Below, piece after piece: positions 7,034 through 12,564 of a stretch of DNA of 12,564 bases; positions within the stretch are counted from its first letter, which is position 1, and each line of letters begins with the position of its first letter. A program made the translations under genes and the position numbers. Origin of the DNA: Deltaproteobacteria bacterium (lineage in GTDB: Bacteria; Desulfobacterota; Syntrophia; Syntrophales; UBA5619); assembly GCA_023487865.1 (NCBI GenBank), contig JAMDBG010000194.1:1-12564 (forward strand), given 5' to 3'. The notes beneath the pieces are model-generated. The model was given only the letters and a program-made list of their open reading frames with translations, did not search any database and was not told where the DNA came from.

Positions 7034-7621
7034 TCACGGTGTCTGTTTCTCGAAAACGCTGAGCTTTTCAAGATCTTCCGGGGTGTTGACATTGAGGAAC
7101 ATTCGCCTGTCCGGATCGAAGCTGTTGAGGACCTCCGGCGAAATCTTCAGGAGAGGGCGTCCCGGATAGAAGCCTTTGATCTGCAGGCGATTCTGGTCGA
7201 GGCGTGCCCGGATGGCAGGCAGACATCGGCGGGCGTAAATGGCATGGAGAGGTTGGAGTCCGTCGGGCGGCGCCGGCACCACAATGTCGTATCCGGTCGT
7301 CTGCCGGAGCATGTATTCCATGAAAGCGGTATTCAAGAAAGGCATGTCGCAGGCCGCAAGAAAAGCATACTCATCCGTGGAGTAGAAAAGACCGGTGTAA
7401 AGCCCGCCGAGGGCGCCTTTCCCCGGAAGGATGTCGGTAACGATGACAGCCTCCTGATCGAGATAGTCGAGGGGATTGGTGGTGACAATGATCACTTCCC
7501 GGAAGACCTGCCGGAAAAGGCGGACCGTTCGGTCGATCAGGCGTTCACCACCTACCCTGAGAAAGGCCTTGTTCTTCCCCATTCTCGTATTCTTGCCGCC
7601 GGAAAGGATGATACCGGTCAT
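7034..7621 (-). CDS. mobA: MobA, molybdenum cofactor guanylyltransferase
   Basis: A 195-residue nucleotidyltransferase that joins GMP to molybdopterin to make the dinucleotide cofactor, acting in the cytoplasm. The N-terminal GTP-binding loop is LSGGKNTRMGKNKA (residues 6-19, family form LAGGxSxRMGxDK). The metal-binding aspartate sits in ACDMPFL (90-96, D92). LQPLHAIY (122-129) and the C-terminal FLNVNTPEDL (175-184) are also typical. The length fits the family (about 190-200). The first motif residue is Ser where Ala is usual, and Asn18 replaces the usual Asp before the Lys; both are conservative. A weak GGAG site lies about 8 bases before ATG 7621. The gene sits ahead of the AOR gene on the same strand. 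A MobA-like molybdopterin cytidylyltransferase (MocA type) is the main alternative. Confidence 0.88.
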   Translation of the reverse strand: MTGIILSGGKNTRMGKNKAFLRVGGERLIDRTVRLFRQVFREVIIVTTNPLDYLDQEAVIVTDILPGKGALGGLYTGLFYSTDEYAFLAACDMPFLNTAFMEYMLRQTTGYDIVVPAPPDGLQPLHAIYARRCLPAIRARLDQNRLQIKGFYPGRPLLKISPEVLNSFDPDRRMFLNVNTPEDLEKLSVFEKQTP

Positions 7622-7950
7622 ATGACGACTCCGCCCGTTTCCTGTCTGCTGTTTGCCCTATCAATAAGGGATATTTGCCGGACCCGCTTGCTTGTGATCT
7701 GAGCGGCAGCAAGATTATTATGACAGCGCCGATTTGGCAACCTCTTTTACACAGGAACTCTCTTCAGCGAGCGGTGATATTTATCCTTGACAGATACATC
7801 TGCATGGATTACAAAAAAGTACGCAATCTCCTATCCTTAAGTGGCGGAAAGATTTTTCATCAAACCGGTATTCTCAATAACCCGTGCGACTGACCTACAT
7901 GTCGTGAAAGAGCGACCATAAACACCATGGTTGAAAAAGGATGAGCATCG
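7622..7950. other. Divergent intergenic region mobA / queF (329 bases)
   Basis: No gene is supported here. It holds the queF promoter candidate at 7787-7815 and a ~130-base leader ahead of queF. I looked for a preQ1 riboswitch in that leader: a CGGTATTCTC / AACCCG segment at about 7865-7886 vaguely recalls the class I loop, but the flanking stem and the A-rich tail that completes the fold are absent. For mobA only a poor promoter candidate is visible (TTGCCA-N17-TAATCT, minus strand). Confidence 0.5.
7787..7815 (+). promoter_or_regulatory. Sigma-70-type promoter for queF-yhhQ
   Basis: A perfect -35 box TTGACA (7787-7792), 17-base spacer, and -10 box TACAAA (7810-7815, four of six). Start near 7822 gives a leader of about 130 bases before queF, long enough for a control element, though I identify none. 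Confidence 0.55.
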
Positions 7951-8367
7951 ATGAGAAAAAAATTGACTGCAAAATCGGACCTAGAGAATTTGACGGTCCT
8001 TGGAAAAGAAAAGGTAACACCGGGTCGGCGATTGGAAGGGTTTCCCAATCATCATCCGGAACGGGATTATGTGGTCACGATGGTGACCGAAGAATTCACC
8101 TGTGTATGCCCGTTAACGGGGCAACCGGATTTTGCAGAACTGGAAATCCGGTACATTCCGGACAAGCTGGTCCTCGAGTCAAAATCTCTCAAGCTCTATC
8201 TGCATTCTTTCCGCAATGCAGGCACCTTTCATGAGCACGTCATCAATGTGATATTGGACGATATCGTTGCTGCGCTGGCGCCCCGCTGGTGCAAGGTTAC
8301 CGCTGATTTTGCCGTGCGCGGCGGAATCGGAATCTGCGTGGATGCGGAATATAAGCGACCATCATAG
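7951..8367 (+). CDS. queF: QueF, NADPH-dependent preQ0 (7-cyano-7-deazaguanine) reductase
   Basis: A 138-residue, single-domain (short type, as in Bacillus) QueF of the tunnelling fold. It reduces the nitrile of preQ0 to the aminomethyl of preQ1, the precursor of queuosine in tRNA. The catalytic cysteine that forms the thioimide is C53 in FTCVCPLTGQPDFA, and D60 in the same segment is the proton donor. The NADPH/substrate motif ESKSLKLYLHSFRNAGTFHE follows at about 76-95. Start ATG 7951 has AAAGGA upstream at normal spacing; the overlapping ATG at 7941 is in another frame. The precursor transporter gene starts 15 bases after the stop. No queD, queE or queC is present here. Confidence 0.96.
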   Translation: MRKKLTAKSDLENLTVLGKEKVTPGRRLEGFPNHHPERDYVVTMVTEEFTCVCPLTGQPDFAELEIRYIPDKLVLESKSLKLYLHSFRNAGTFHEHVINVILDDIVAALAPRWCKVTADFAVRGGIGICVDAEYKRPS

Positions 8368-8382
8368 AAGGGGCTTCCCGAC

Positions 8383-9075
8383 ATGCACTACCGACTTTTT
8401 CCCGCCCTGACGGGTCTTTTTGTGACCTGCCTGATTGTATCGAATATCATTGCGATCAAGCCTGTTGCCATAGGCCCCTTCTTCCTCCCGGCGGCAATCA
8501 TCATTTTTCCGGTCTCCTATATTCTCGGGGACATTCTTACGGAAGTTTATGGTTATCGATGCGCACGACGGGTCATATGGATCGGTTTTGCCTGCAATAC
8601 GCTGTCGGTTGCGGCCATCTACCTGAGCATCCTGATGCAGCCTGCCCCCTTCTGGACGTTTGCCCATTTTTCTTCCCCCGAACGATCGCAGGAAGCCTAT
8701 GCGGCTATTTTCGGTTTTATCCCGCGATTGCTGATCGCGTCCTTTATCGCCTATCTCACCGGAGAGTTTCTCAATGCCTTTGTGATGGCAAAGATTAAAG
8801 TGGCAATGCAGGGACGTCATTTATGGGTCCGCACCATTTCATCCACCCTCCTGGGACAGATGGCCGATTCAACGATCTTTATCACCCTGGCATTTTATGG
8901 CATCTTGCCGGCGACGGTTCTGTCCGCCATGATCCTGACCCAGTGGGCGACGAAGTCTCTGTATGAGGCCTTATTGACGCCCGTCACCTATGTCGCCGTC
9001 GCTTACATAAAAAGAGTCGAACGGGAAGATGTCTATGATTACGACACGAATTTCAATCCCTTCGCTATCAAATGA
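8383..9075 (+). CDS. yhhQ: YhhQ-family queuosine precursor transporter
   Basis: A 230-residue inner-membrane protein of the VUT/DUF165 (YhhQ) family, which takes up the queuosine precursors preQ0 and preQ1. About six hydrophobic helices are visible (roughly 5-25, 33-53, 64-86, 108-136, 153-177, 180-208). Family motifs seen are FPVSYILGDILTEVYGY (42-58) followed by ARRVIWIGF, LTGEFLNAFVMAKIK (125-139), RTISSTLLGQMADS (150-163) and KSLYEALLTPVTY (191-203). The C-terminal tail is charged and predicted to be cytoplasmic. An AAGGGG ribosome site precedes ATG 8383. It lies 15 bases after queF and is surely cotranscribed, pairing import of preQ0 with its reduction. I see no convincing terminator after it. 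Confidence 0.93.
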   Translation: MHYRLFPALTGLFVTCLIVSNIIAIKPVAIGPFFLPAAIIIFPVSYILGDILTEVYGYRCARRVIWIGFACNTLSVAAIYLSILMQPAPFWTFAHFSSPERSQEAYAAIFGFIPRLLIASFIAYLTGEFLNAFVMAKIKVAMQGRHLWVRTISSTLLGQMADSTIFITLAFYGILPATVLSAMILTQWATKSLYEALLTPVTYVAVAYIKRVEREDVYDYDTNFNPFAIK

Positions 9076-9224
9076 TGTCTTGAAAATGAACCGGATCTCT
9101 GAGGATCACCGGGATCATCGACGGACGTGGTATTCCTCTCATGTCACCTCCGCAAAGTTTGACTTGATAATATCGCCCATCGGTTGTAGAAAATCGCTGA
9201 TTCAATAAAGGTCGGAGGCGCGGC

Positions 9225-10523
9225 ATGTACTGGGAAAAAGAGATCGAAACGATGGACCGGGGAAGCCTGGAGAAGCTGCAAATGGCCAGACTCGGCGAAA
9301 CACTGGCTCGGGTGAAGAACTCCGTCCATTATGGAAAGCGCTTCGCGGAACTGGGTCTGGATACGGCGAAGATACGGACACTTGCGGATTTAGAGAGGCT
9401 GCCGCTCACCACCAAGGAGGACCTCCGCGAGCAATGGCCCTATGGTTTCCTTACCTGCTCCCGGGATGAAATTATCCGGATGCACTCCTCCTCGGGAACG
9501 ACCGGCAGAGCCACGGTCATCTTTCATACGGCGAATGACATCGCCGCCTGGACCAATCTCCTGGCCCGTTCCATGTTCATGGCAGGGATGAGGCGGTCTG
9601 ACGTGTTCCAGAACATGATGACCTATGGTCTCTTTACGGGGGGACTCGGTTTTCACTACGGTGCGGAGGAGATCGGGGCGCTCGTGATCCCCGCCGGGGC
9701 AGGGAACAGCAAACGCCAGATCCAGCTGATGCAGGATTTCGAGACGACGGCAATCCACATCATCCCCAGTTATGCCCTGCACCTCTCGACTGTTTTTACG
9801 GAGACGGGCATTGACCCCCGCCGGGATACCAAATTGAAGATCGCCTTTCTCGGTGCCGAACCGCACTCGGAAAATATGCGCCGAAAGATCGAGGATTTTT
9901 ACGGCTTTAAGGGATTCAACTCCTACGGTCTTTCGGAGATGAACGGCCCCGGGATGGCCTTCGAGTGCCCGGAACAACGCGGAATGCACGTCTGGGAGGA
10001 CAACTATATCATCGAGGTCATCGATCCCCTGACACTCCGACCGGTTCCGGAAGGGGAGGAGGGGGAGTTGATCGCGACGACGCTCCTGAGGGAAGGGATG
10101 CCCATCCTCCGTTACCGGACGAAGGACCTGACACGCATCATCCCCGGTCCCTGTCCGTGCGGCCGAACCCACCGACGGATCGAGCGGATCACAGGAAGAA
10201 CCGATGACATGATGATCCTCAAAGGGGTGAACATCTTCCCGATCCAGATTGAAAAAAGGCTGATGGAAATCCCCGGCGTGGGTGTCAACTTCCTCATTAT
10301 TCTCGAACGGGAAAACTACAACGATCAGATGACCGTCAAGGTGGAGGTTCAGAGGGACTTTTTCGGCGGTGATCTGCAGCAGCTTGAAATCCTGAGGAGA
10401 CGGATCGTGGAGGAACTCAAAAGCGATATCCTGATCACACCGAGGGTCGATCTGGTGGAACAGGACAGTCTACCGAAGAGCGAGGGCAAGGCGGTACGGG
10501 TGATCGACAACAGAAAGGACTGA
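9225..10523 (+). CDS. paaK: Phenylacetate-CoA ligase (PaaK family)
   Basis: A 432-residue AMP-forming ligase of the PaaK branch, which makes phenylacetyl-CoA (or a related arylacetyl/aryl-CoA) from acid, CoA and ATP. The phosphate loop is SSSGTTGRAT (residues 88-97), an A5-type motif YGLSEM is at 234-239, the YRTKDLT segment at 297-303, a conserved CPCG at 310-313, and the hinge/adenylation motif GRTDDMMILKGVNIFP at 324-339. The C-terminal LPKSEGKAVRV (416-426) carries the lysine (K422) used in adenylation. Length is normal. ATG 9225 has GGAGG just upstream. The tandem-ACT gene follows after 95 bases, a neighbourhood common in anaerobes that degrade aromatic amino acids through arylpyruvates and arylacetates. 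Exact acid specificity is not readable. No clear promoter is seen; a TTGACT box near 9160 lacks a good partner. Confidence 0.95.
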   Translation: MYWEKEIETMDRGSLEKLQMARLGETLARVKNSVHYGKRFAELGLDTAKIRTLADLERLPLTTKEDLREQWPYGFLTCSRDEIIRMHSSSGTTGRATVIFHTANDIAAWTNLLARSMFMAGMRRSDVFQNMMTYGLFTGGLGFHYGAEEIGALVIPAGAGNSKRQIQLMQDFETTAIHIIPSYALHLSTVFTETGIDPRRDTKLKIAFLGAEPHSENMRRKIEDFYGFKGFNSYGLSEMNGPGMAFECPEQRGMHVWEDNYIIEVIDPLTLRPVPEGEEGELIATTLLREGMPILRYRTKDLTRIIPGPCPCGRTHRRIERITGRTDDMMILKGVNIFPIQIEKRLMEIPGVGVNFLIILERENYNDQMTVKVEVQRDFFGGDLQQLEILRRRIVEELKSDILITPRVDLVEQDSLPKSEGKAVRVIDNRKD

Positions 10524-10618
10524 AGGGGCTAAAAGGGATCCGCGCGCTCTGGTTTCAGCAGTCTCACTGACAGCCCTGGACAGGCCCGGTTTTTAAGGAA
10601 CACCATCAAGGGGGGTCT

Positions 10619-11071
10619 ATGATTACCTATCAGCTTTCAATATTCGCCGAAAACAAGCCGGGAAGGCTGGCCGCCGTGACGCAGGTTCTGGCAAAGGAGA
10701 AGATCAACATCCGGGCGACGACTATCGCCACTTCCGATACATTCGGCGTGATCAATCTGATCGTCGACAATCCGCAGCGGGCGAAGGATGCGCTCACAAA
10801 GGCCGGTATGACGGTTACCCTGAACAGGGTCTTGGCAGTCGTCATTCCCGACCAGCCGGGAGGTCTGGACAAACTGACACAGCTCCTCGTTTCAGAAGAG
10901 ATCAATATCAACAACGCATATGGCTTCGTTCTCGAAGGCAGGCGGAAAGCGGTCTTCGTGGTCAGCGTCGACCAGATCGAAAAGGCCGAAAAACTCCTTG
11001 AAAAGAATGGCTTCCAGACGCTGGATGCGGAAGCGCTGTCGGCCGTGGAACCTTTTCACCACCTGAAATAG
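10619..11071 (+). CDS. Tandem ACT-domain protein
   Basis: A 150-residue stand-alone regulator made of two ACT domains (about 3-66 and 70-138). Each begins with the usual loop after the first strand: ENKPGRLAAV (11-20) and PDQPGGLDKL (77-86). ACT domains bind small ligands, typically amino acids, at domain interfaces. No enzyme or DNA-binding part is attached, so it probably acts by binding a partner protein or as a ligand sensor. The gene has a strong AAGGGGGG ribosome site, lies 95 bases after paaK and 13 bases before the next gene. ACT proteins of this layout recur beside PaaK-type ligases in anaerobes, so modulation of the ligase by phenylalanine or a related compound is a reasonable inference, not shown here. 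Confidence 0.92.
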   Translation: MITYQLSIFAENKPGRLAAVTQVLAKEKINIRATTIATSDTFGVINLIVDNPQRAKDALTKAGMTVTLNRVLAVVIPDQPGGLDKLTQLLVSEEININNAYGFVLEGRRKAVFVVSVDQIEKAEKLLEKNGFQTLDAEALSAVEPFHHLK

Positions 11072-11084
11072 TGAGGATGATACG

Positions 11085-11519
11085 ATGACACACTCCGATG
11101 CAGGACGTTATTCAGCCAAACATTCGCCGGGCGTGAGCCCGGATGAGAAAATCGCCGCGGCGGTCCGCTTAAGGGTAAGGGAAGGGGAACTCGCCTGCGC
11201 CGACGCGGAGCGAATCTGTCTGGAACAGGGTGCTGCGATGGCGGATGTGGGGCGGACGGTGGATCTGCTGGAGGTTCGGATCAACCGTTGCCAGCTCGGT
11301 CTTTTCGGTTATGCGGCGGAAGGGAAGATCGTACGACCGGAAAGTCCCGTGATCCCCGAGTTCGAAAAGACCATCCGCAGCCGTCTTTCCGACGGGAGAC
11401 TTCCCTGTACGGCGGCCTGGGAAATTGCCGCCGCTTGGAAAATTCCCCGCCTAAAAGTTTCTTCTGCCTGTGAAGAGCTGAAGATCAAGATCAAACCCTG
11501 TCAGCTCGGGGCATTCTGA
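11085..11519 (+). CDS. Unrecognised 144-residue protein with two CQLGxF repeats
   Basis: I do not recognise a named family. Residues 22-74 and 92-144 are two copies of one unit at an exact offset of 70 residues with no gaps. Over the last 41 residues (34-74 and 104-144), 13 positions are identical: G34/104, L36/106, C38/108, A41/111, I44/114, V55/125, L62/132, I66/136, and the block C69, Q70, L71, G72, F74 with its copy C139, Q140, L141, G142, F144. Each unit reads as a few short helices followed by a strand (VRINRCQLG, IKIKPCQLG), a pattern resembling small helix-turn-helix folds such as the IF2 N-terminal domain. The two conserved cysteines per unit could bind metal or form disulfides. The protein stops exactly at the second CQLGAF. 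It is soluble, with no signal peptide. The GAGGA ribosome site and 13-base spacing tie it to the ACT gene. Its convergent neighbour begins after one base. Confidence 0.85.
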   Translation: MTHSDAGRYSAKHSPGVSPDEKIAAAVRLRVREGELACADAERICLEQGAAMADVGRTVDLLEVRINRCQLGLFGYAAEGKIVRPESPVIPEFEKTIRSRLSDGRLPCTAAWEIAAAWKIPRLKVSSACEELKIKIKPCQLGAF

Positions 11520-11520
11520 A

Positions 11521-12249
11521 TCATTTCCGATCGCGGGGGGGGAGATGCATTTCCAGATAACGAGTAAGGATCCGGAGGATGGTTTCACTGTTTCGCCGGG
11601 CGTGCCAGAGGATCTTCTCCATCGTCAGTTCTCTGTCTTCAAGGCCGTGGGCGTAATTGTCCACAGAGCACAATGAGGCATAGGGCAGTTCCAGCTCTTG
11701 GGCAATGATGGCCTCGCTGGCCATGGTCATCCCCACAAGGTCGGCAAACTGGGAGATCATTGCGATCTCTGCCCGCGTTTCGAGACGCGGGCCGGCTGTC
11801 TGCCAATAGATCCCGCCGTCAATAGCCTCAACGGCGCATTCACGGGTCGCTTCCAACCACTTGCGACGCACATCGGCATTCAGGGCCGGTGTGATATGAA
11901 CGGGTTTTTCACTGATGACCGTGGGTCCAGGCATCGGCATGATGTAATCGTCGGGAAAGACGAGCATCCCCGGTTTCAACCGTCGCTTCAGAGATCCGGT
12001 TGAATTCACGCCGAGGATCTCTTCCGCACCCAGGTCTTTAAGGGCCTGTATGTTGGCCCTGTGGTTGACGAGATGCGGCAGGATGTGATGCTGGGGGGTC
12101 CCTCCGTGACGGGGAATGAAGACGATCCGGGCTGAGCGGAAGACCTGCGCCCGGCCGAACCGAGTCTCCACTGTTTCTTCCCTCAGGTCCGAAAAGATCC
12201 CCTTTCCCTGCAGGAAGAGGGTTCCCGAAATGATGCCCAGGGGTTTCAT
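11521..12249 (-). CDS. MTAP/PNP-family nucleoside phosphorylase (possibly 5'-methylthioinosine phosphorylase)
   Basis: A 242-residue member of the trimeric purine nucleoside phosphorylase family, MTAP branch: phosphorolysis of a 5'-methylthio- or ordinary purine nucleoside to base and sugar-1-phosphate. Visible motifs are the N-terminal IISGT, PRHGG (46-50, phosphate), PHLVNHRANIQALKDLGA (58-75), TGSL (84-87), a GPRLETRAEI segment (153-162), and the nucleoside site DLVGMTMASEA (170-180). At the purine pocket it has VDNYAHG with Asn198, where human MTAP has Asp and 6-oxopurine enzymes have Asn. This favours methylthioinosine or inosine/guanosine over methylthioadenosine, by analogy. ATG 12249 has AAGGAG upstream and a promoter at 12303-12331. 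Near the C-terminus the gene crosses a run of eight C in its own strand (11535-11542) and ends MHLPPRDRK, so the last residues depend on that run being correct. mtnP would be the nearest symbol. Confidence 0.88.
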   Translation of the reverse strand: MKPLGIISGTLFLQGKGIFSDLREETVETRFGRAQVFRSARIVFIPRHGGTPQHHILPHLVNHRANIQALKDLGAEEILGVNSTGSLKRRLKPGMLVFPDDYIMPMPGPTVISEKPVHITPALNADVRRKWLEATRECAVEAIDGGIYWQTAGPRLETRAEIAMISQFADLVGMTMASEAIIAQELELPYASLCSVDNYAHGLEDRELTMEKILWHARRNSETILRILTRYLEMHLPPRDRK

Positions 12250-12271
12250 TGGCTCTCCTTACATGTCTTGC

Positions 12272-12294
12272 GATCCTATATTATTTGGAGGATC
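12272..12294 (-). repeat. Small inverted repeat at the start of the phosphorylase transcript
   Basis: GATCCT (12272-12277) and AGGATC (12289-12294) form a 6-bp stem with an 11-base A/T-rich loop. It would lie at about the first 25 bases of the message from the promoter at 12303-12331, so it could be a 5' stabilising hairpin or an operator. The symmetry is short and may be chance. Confidence 0.35.
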
Positions 12295-12302
12295 AGGACC
12301 AG

Positions 12303-12331
12303 CGTATAGCAGATTTGCCGTGAACTGTCAA
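12303..12331 (-). promoter_or_regulatory. Sigma-70-type promoter for the phosphorylase gene
   Basis: On the minus strand, a perfect -35 box TTGACA (12331-12326), a 17-base spacer and TATACG (12308-12303, four of six). Start near 12296, leader about 47 bases to ATG 12249. Confidence 0.6.
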
Positions 12332-12436
12332 AAGGCAGACTTGCGGTTGCTTTGCAGCAGCCTATCCCGGAAAATATCTTCTACCGGGGTGGATCACGCA
12401 GCCGCTTGTCAAGACATGTTCATGGGTATGACAGGA

Positions 12437-12461
12437 GGGTAACGTCAAGAGTTTTGTGTCA
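12437..12461. repeat. Candidate terminal inverted repeat of an insertion sequence
   Basis: The stretch GGGTAACGTCAAGAGTTTT (12437-12455) continuing to GTGTCA has the form GGG...GTCAAGA..TTTTGTGT that I associate with ends of IS256/mutator-type elements. It overlaps the last codons and stop of the protein fragment on the minus strand, as is usual where an IS transposase runs into its right end. The partner repeat would lie outside the window. Confidence 0.35.
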
Positions 12462-12564
12462 GTGAGAGAAGGAAGGGGCCTCCGGTTTTATTTTTAAAGT
12501 TTTCATGGGCGAAGATGGCATAGAGGATTCTCTCCATACTGGTTCTATCGGAGAAGACGCCCAT
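12445..12564 (-). CDS. C-terminal fragment of a probable transposase (5' part outside the window)
   Basis: Thirty-nine residues in an open frame that runs off the right edge, stop at 12447-12445. The fragment reads VGVFSDRTSMERILYAIF near its start and ends LLSLTQNS. The R/VGVF...S..R.....F pattern near the end, and a tail encoded inside a repeat-like sequence, resemble IS256-family (mutator) transposases. The match is from memory of the family style, and the fragment is too short to be sure. The first visible codon is ATG, but with the edge there it may be internal; if it is the start this is only a 39-residue ORF. It lies 195 bases upstream of the phosphorylase gene. Confidence 0.42.
   Translation of the reverse strand: MGVFSDRTSMERILYAIFAHENFKNKTGGPFLLSLTQNS

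Noticed and set aside
7816..7950. preQ1 riboswitch ahead of queF
   Set aside because: The class I stem and the A-rich tail cannot be drawn, so no known class is supported from the bases.
9076..9224. Promoter with TTGACT near 9160 for paaK
   Set aside because: No acceptable -10 box lies 16-18 bases downstream; the GATAAT close by overlaps the wrong spacing.
10560..10600. Terminator between paaK and the ACT gene (CCTGGACAGG then TTTTT)
   Set aside because: The stem is only four pairs with a two-base loop, too weak to support a terminator inside an apparent operon.

Overview
The window reads as a piece of chromosome from a strictly anaerobic, motile, GC-rich Gram-negative bacterium. The best guess is the Desulfobacterota / former Deltaproteobacteria (Syntrophales-like or sulfate-reducer-like). 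That guess is an inference from content: a folate methyl branch with a MetF-MetV fusion, a tungsten/molybdenum aldehyde:ferredoxin oxidoreductase, a phenylacetate-CoA ligase followed by a tandem-ACT protein, and a methyl-accepting chemotaxis protein (MCP). No rRNA or other marker confirms it.

Layout. (1) 1-2176, plus strand: the 3' part of folD, then a metF-type methylene-THF reductase with a C-terminal MetV-like cysteine domain. Its reading frame is broken by one extra base in a run of eight G, so the only long intact frame (from about 938) lacks the first ~105 residues. (2) 2188-4578, minus strand: a PstS-like periplasmic binding protein followed by an MCP, read from a near-perfect sigma-28 (FliA-type) promoter, with a strong hairpin between the two genes and a terminator-like hairpin behind the second. 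This looks like a dedicated binding-protein/chemoreceptor module in the flagellar regulon. (3) 4579-4918: about 340 bases without a gene, with short repeats. (4) 4919-7621, minus strand: mobA followed by an AOR-family aldehyde oxidoreductase, which also has its own consensus sigma-70 promoter. (5) 7951-9075, plus strand: queF and a YhhQ-type queuosine-precursor transporter, a compact preQ0/preQ1 acquisition operon. (6) 9225-11519, plus strand: phenylacetate-CoA ligase, a tandem-ACT protein, and an unrecognised 144-residue protein made of two copies of a ~53-residue unit that ends in CQLGxF. (7) 11521-12249, minus strand: an MTAP/PNP-family phosphorylase, convergent with the previous gene and one base away from it, with its own promoter. 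(8) 12437-12564, minus strand: the 3' end of a probable insertion sequence running off the window.

How the parts fit. FolD and the MetF-type protein are consecutive steps of one-carbon metabolism (methenyl/methylene-THF to methyl-THF). MobA supplies molybdopterin nucleotide and sits directly ahead of an enzyme that needs a pterin-bound W or Mo. PaaK and the ACT protein are a recurring pair for arylacetate activation. QueF and YhhQ are consecutive in queuosine precursor salvage.

The parts most worth a second look are the CQLGxF duplicated protein behind paaK-ACT, the sigma-28-driven binding-protein/MCP pair with its internal hairpin, and the G8 frameshift in the metF-metV fusion.
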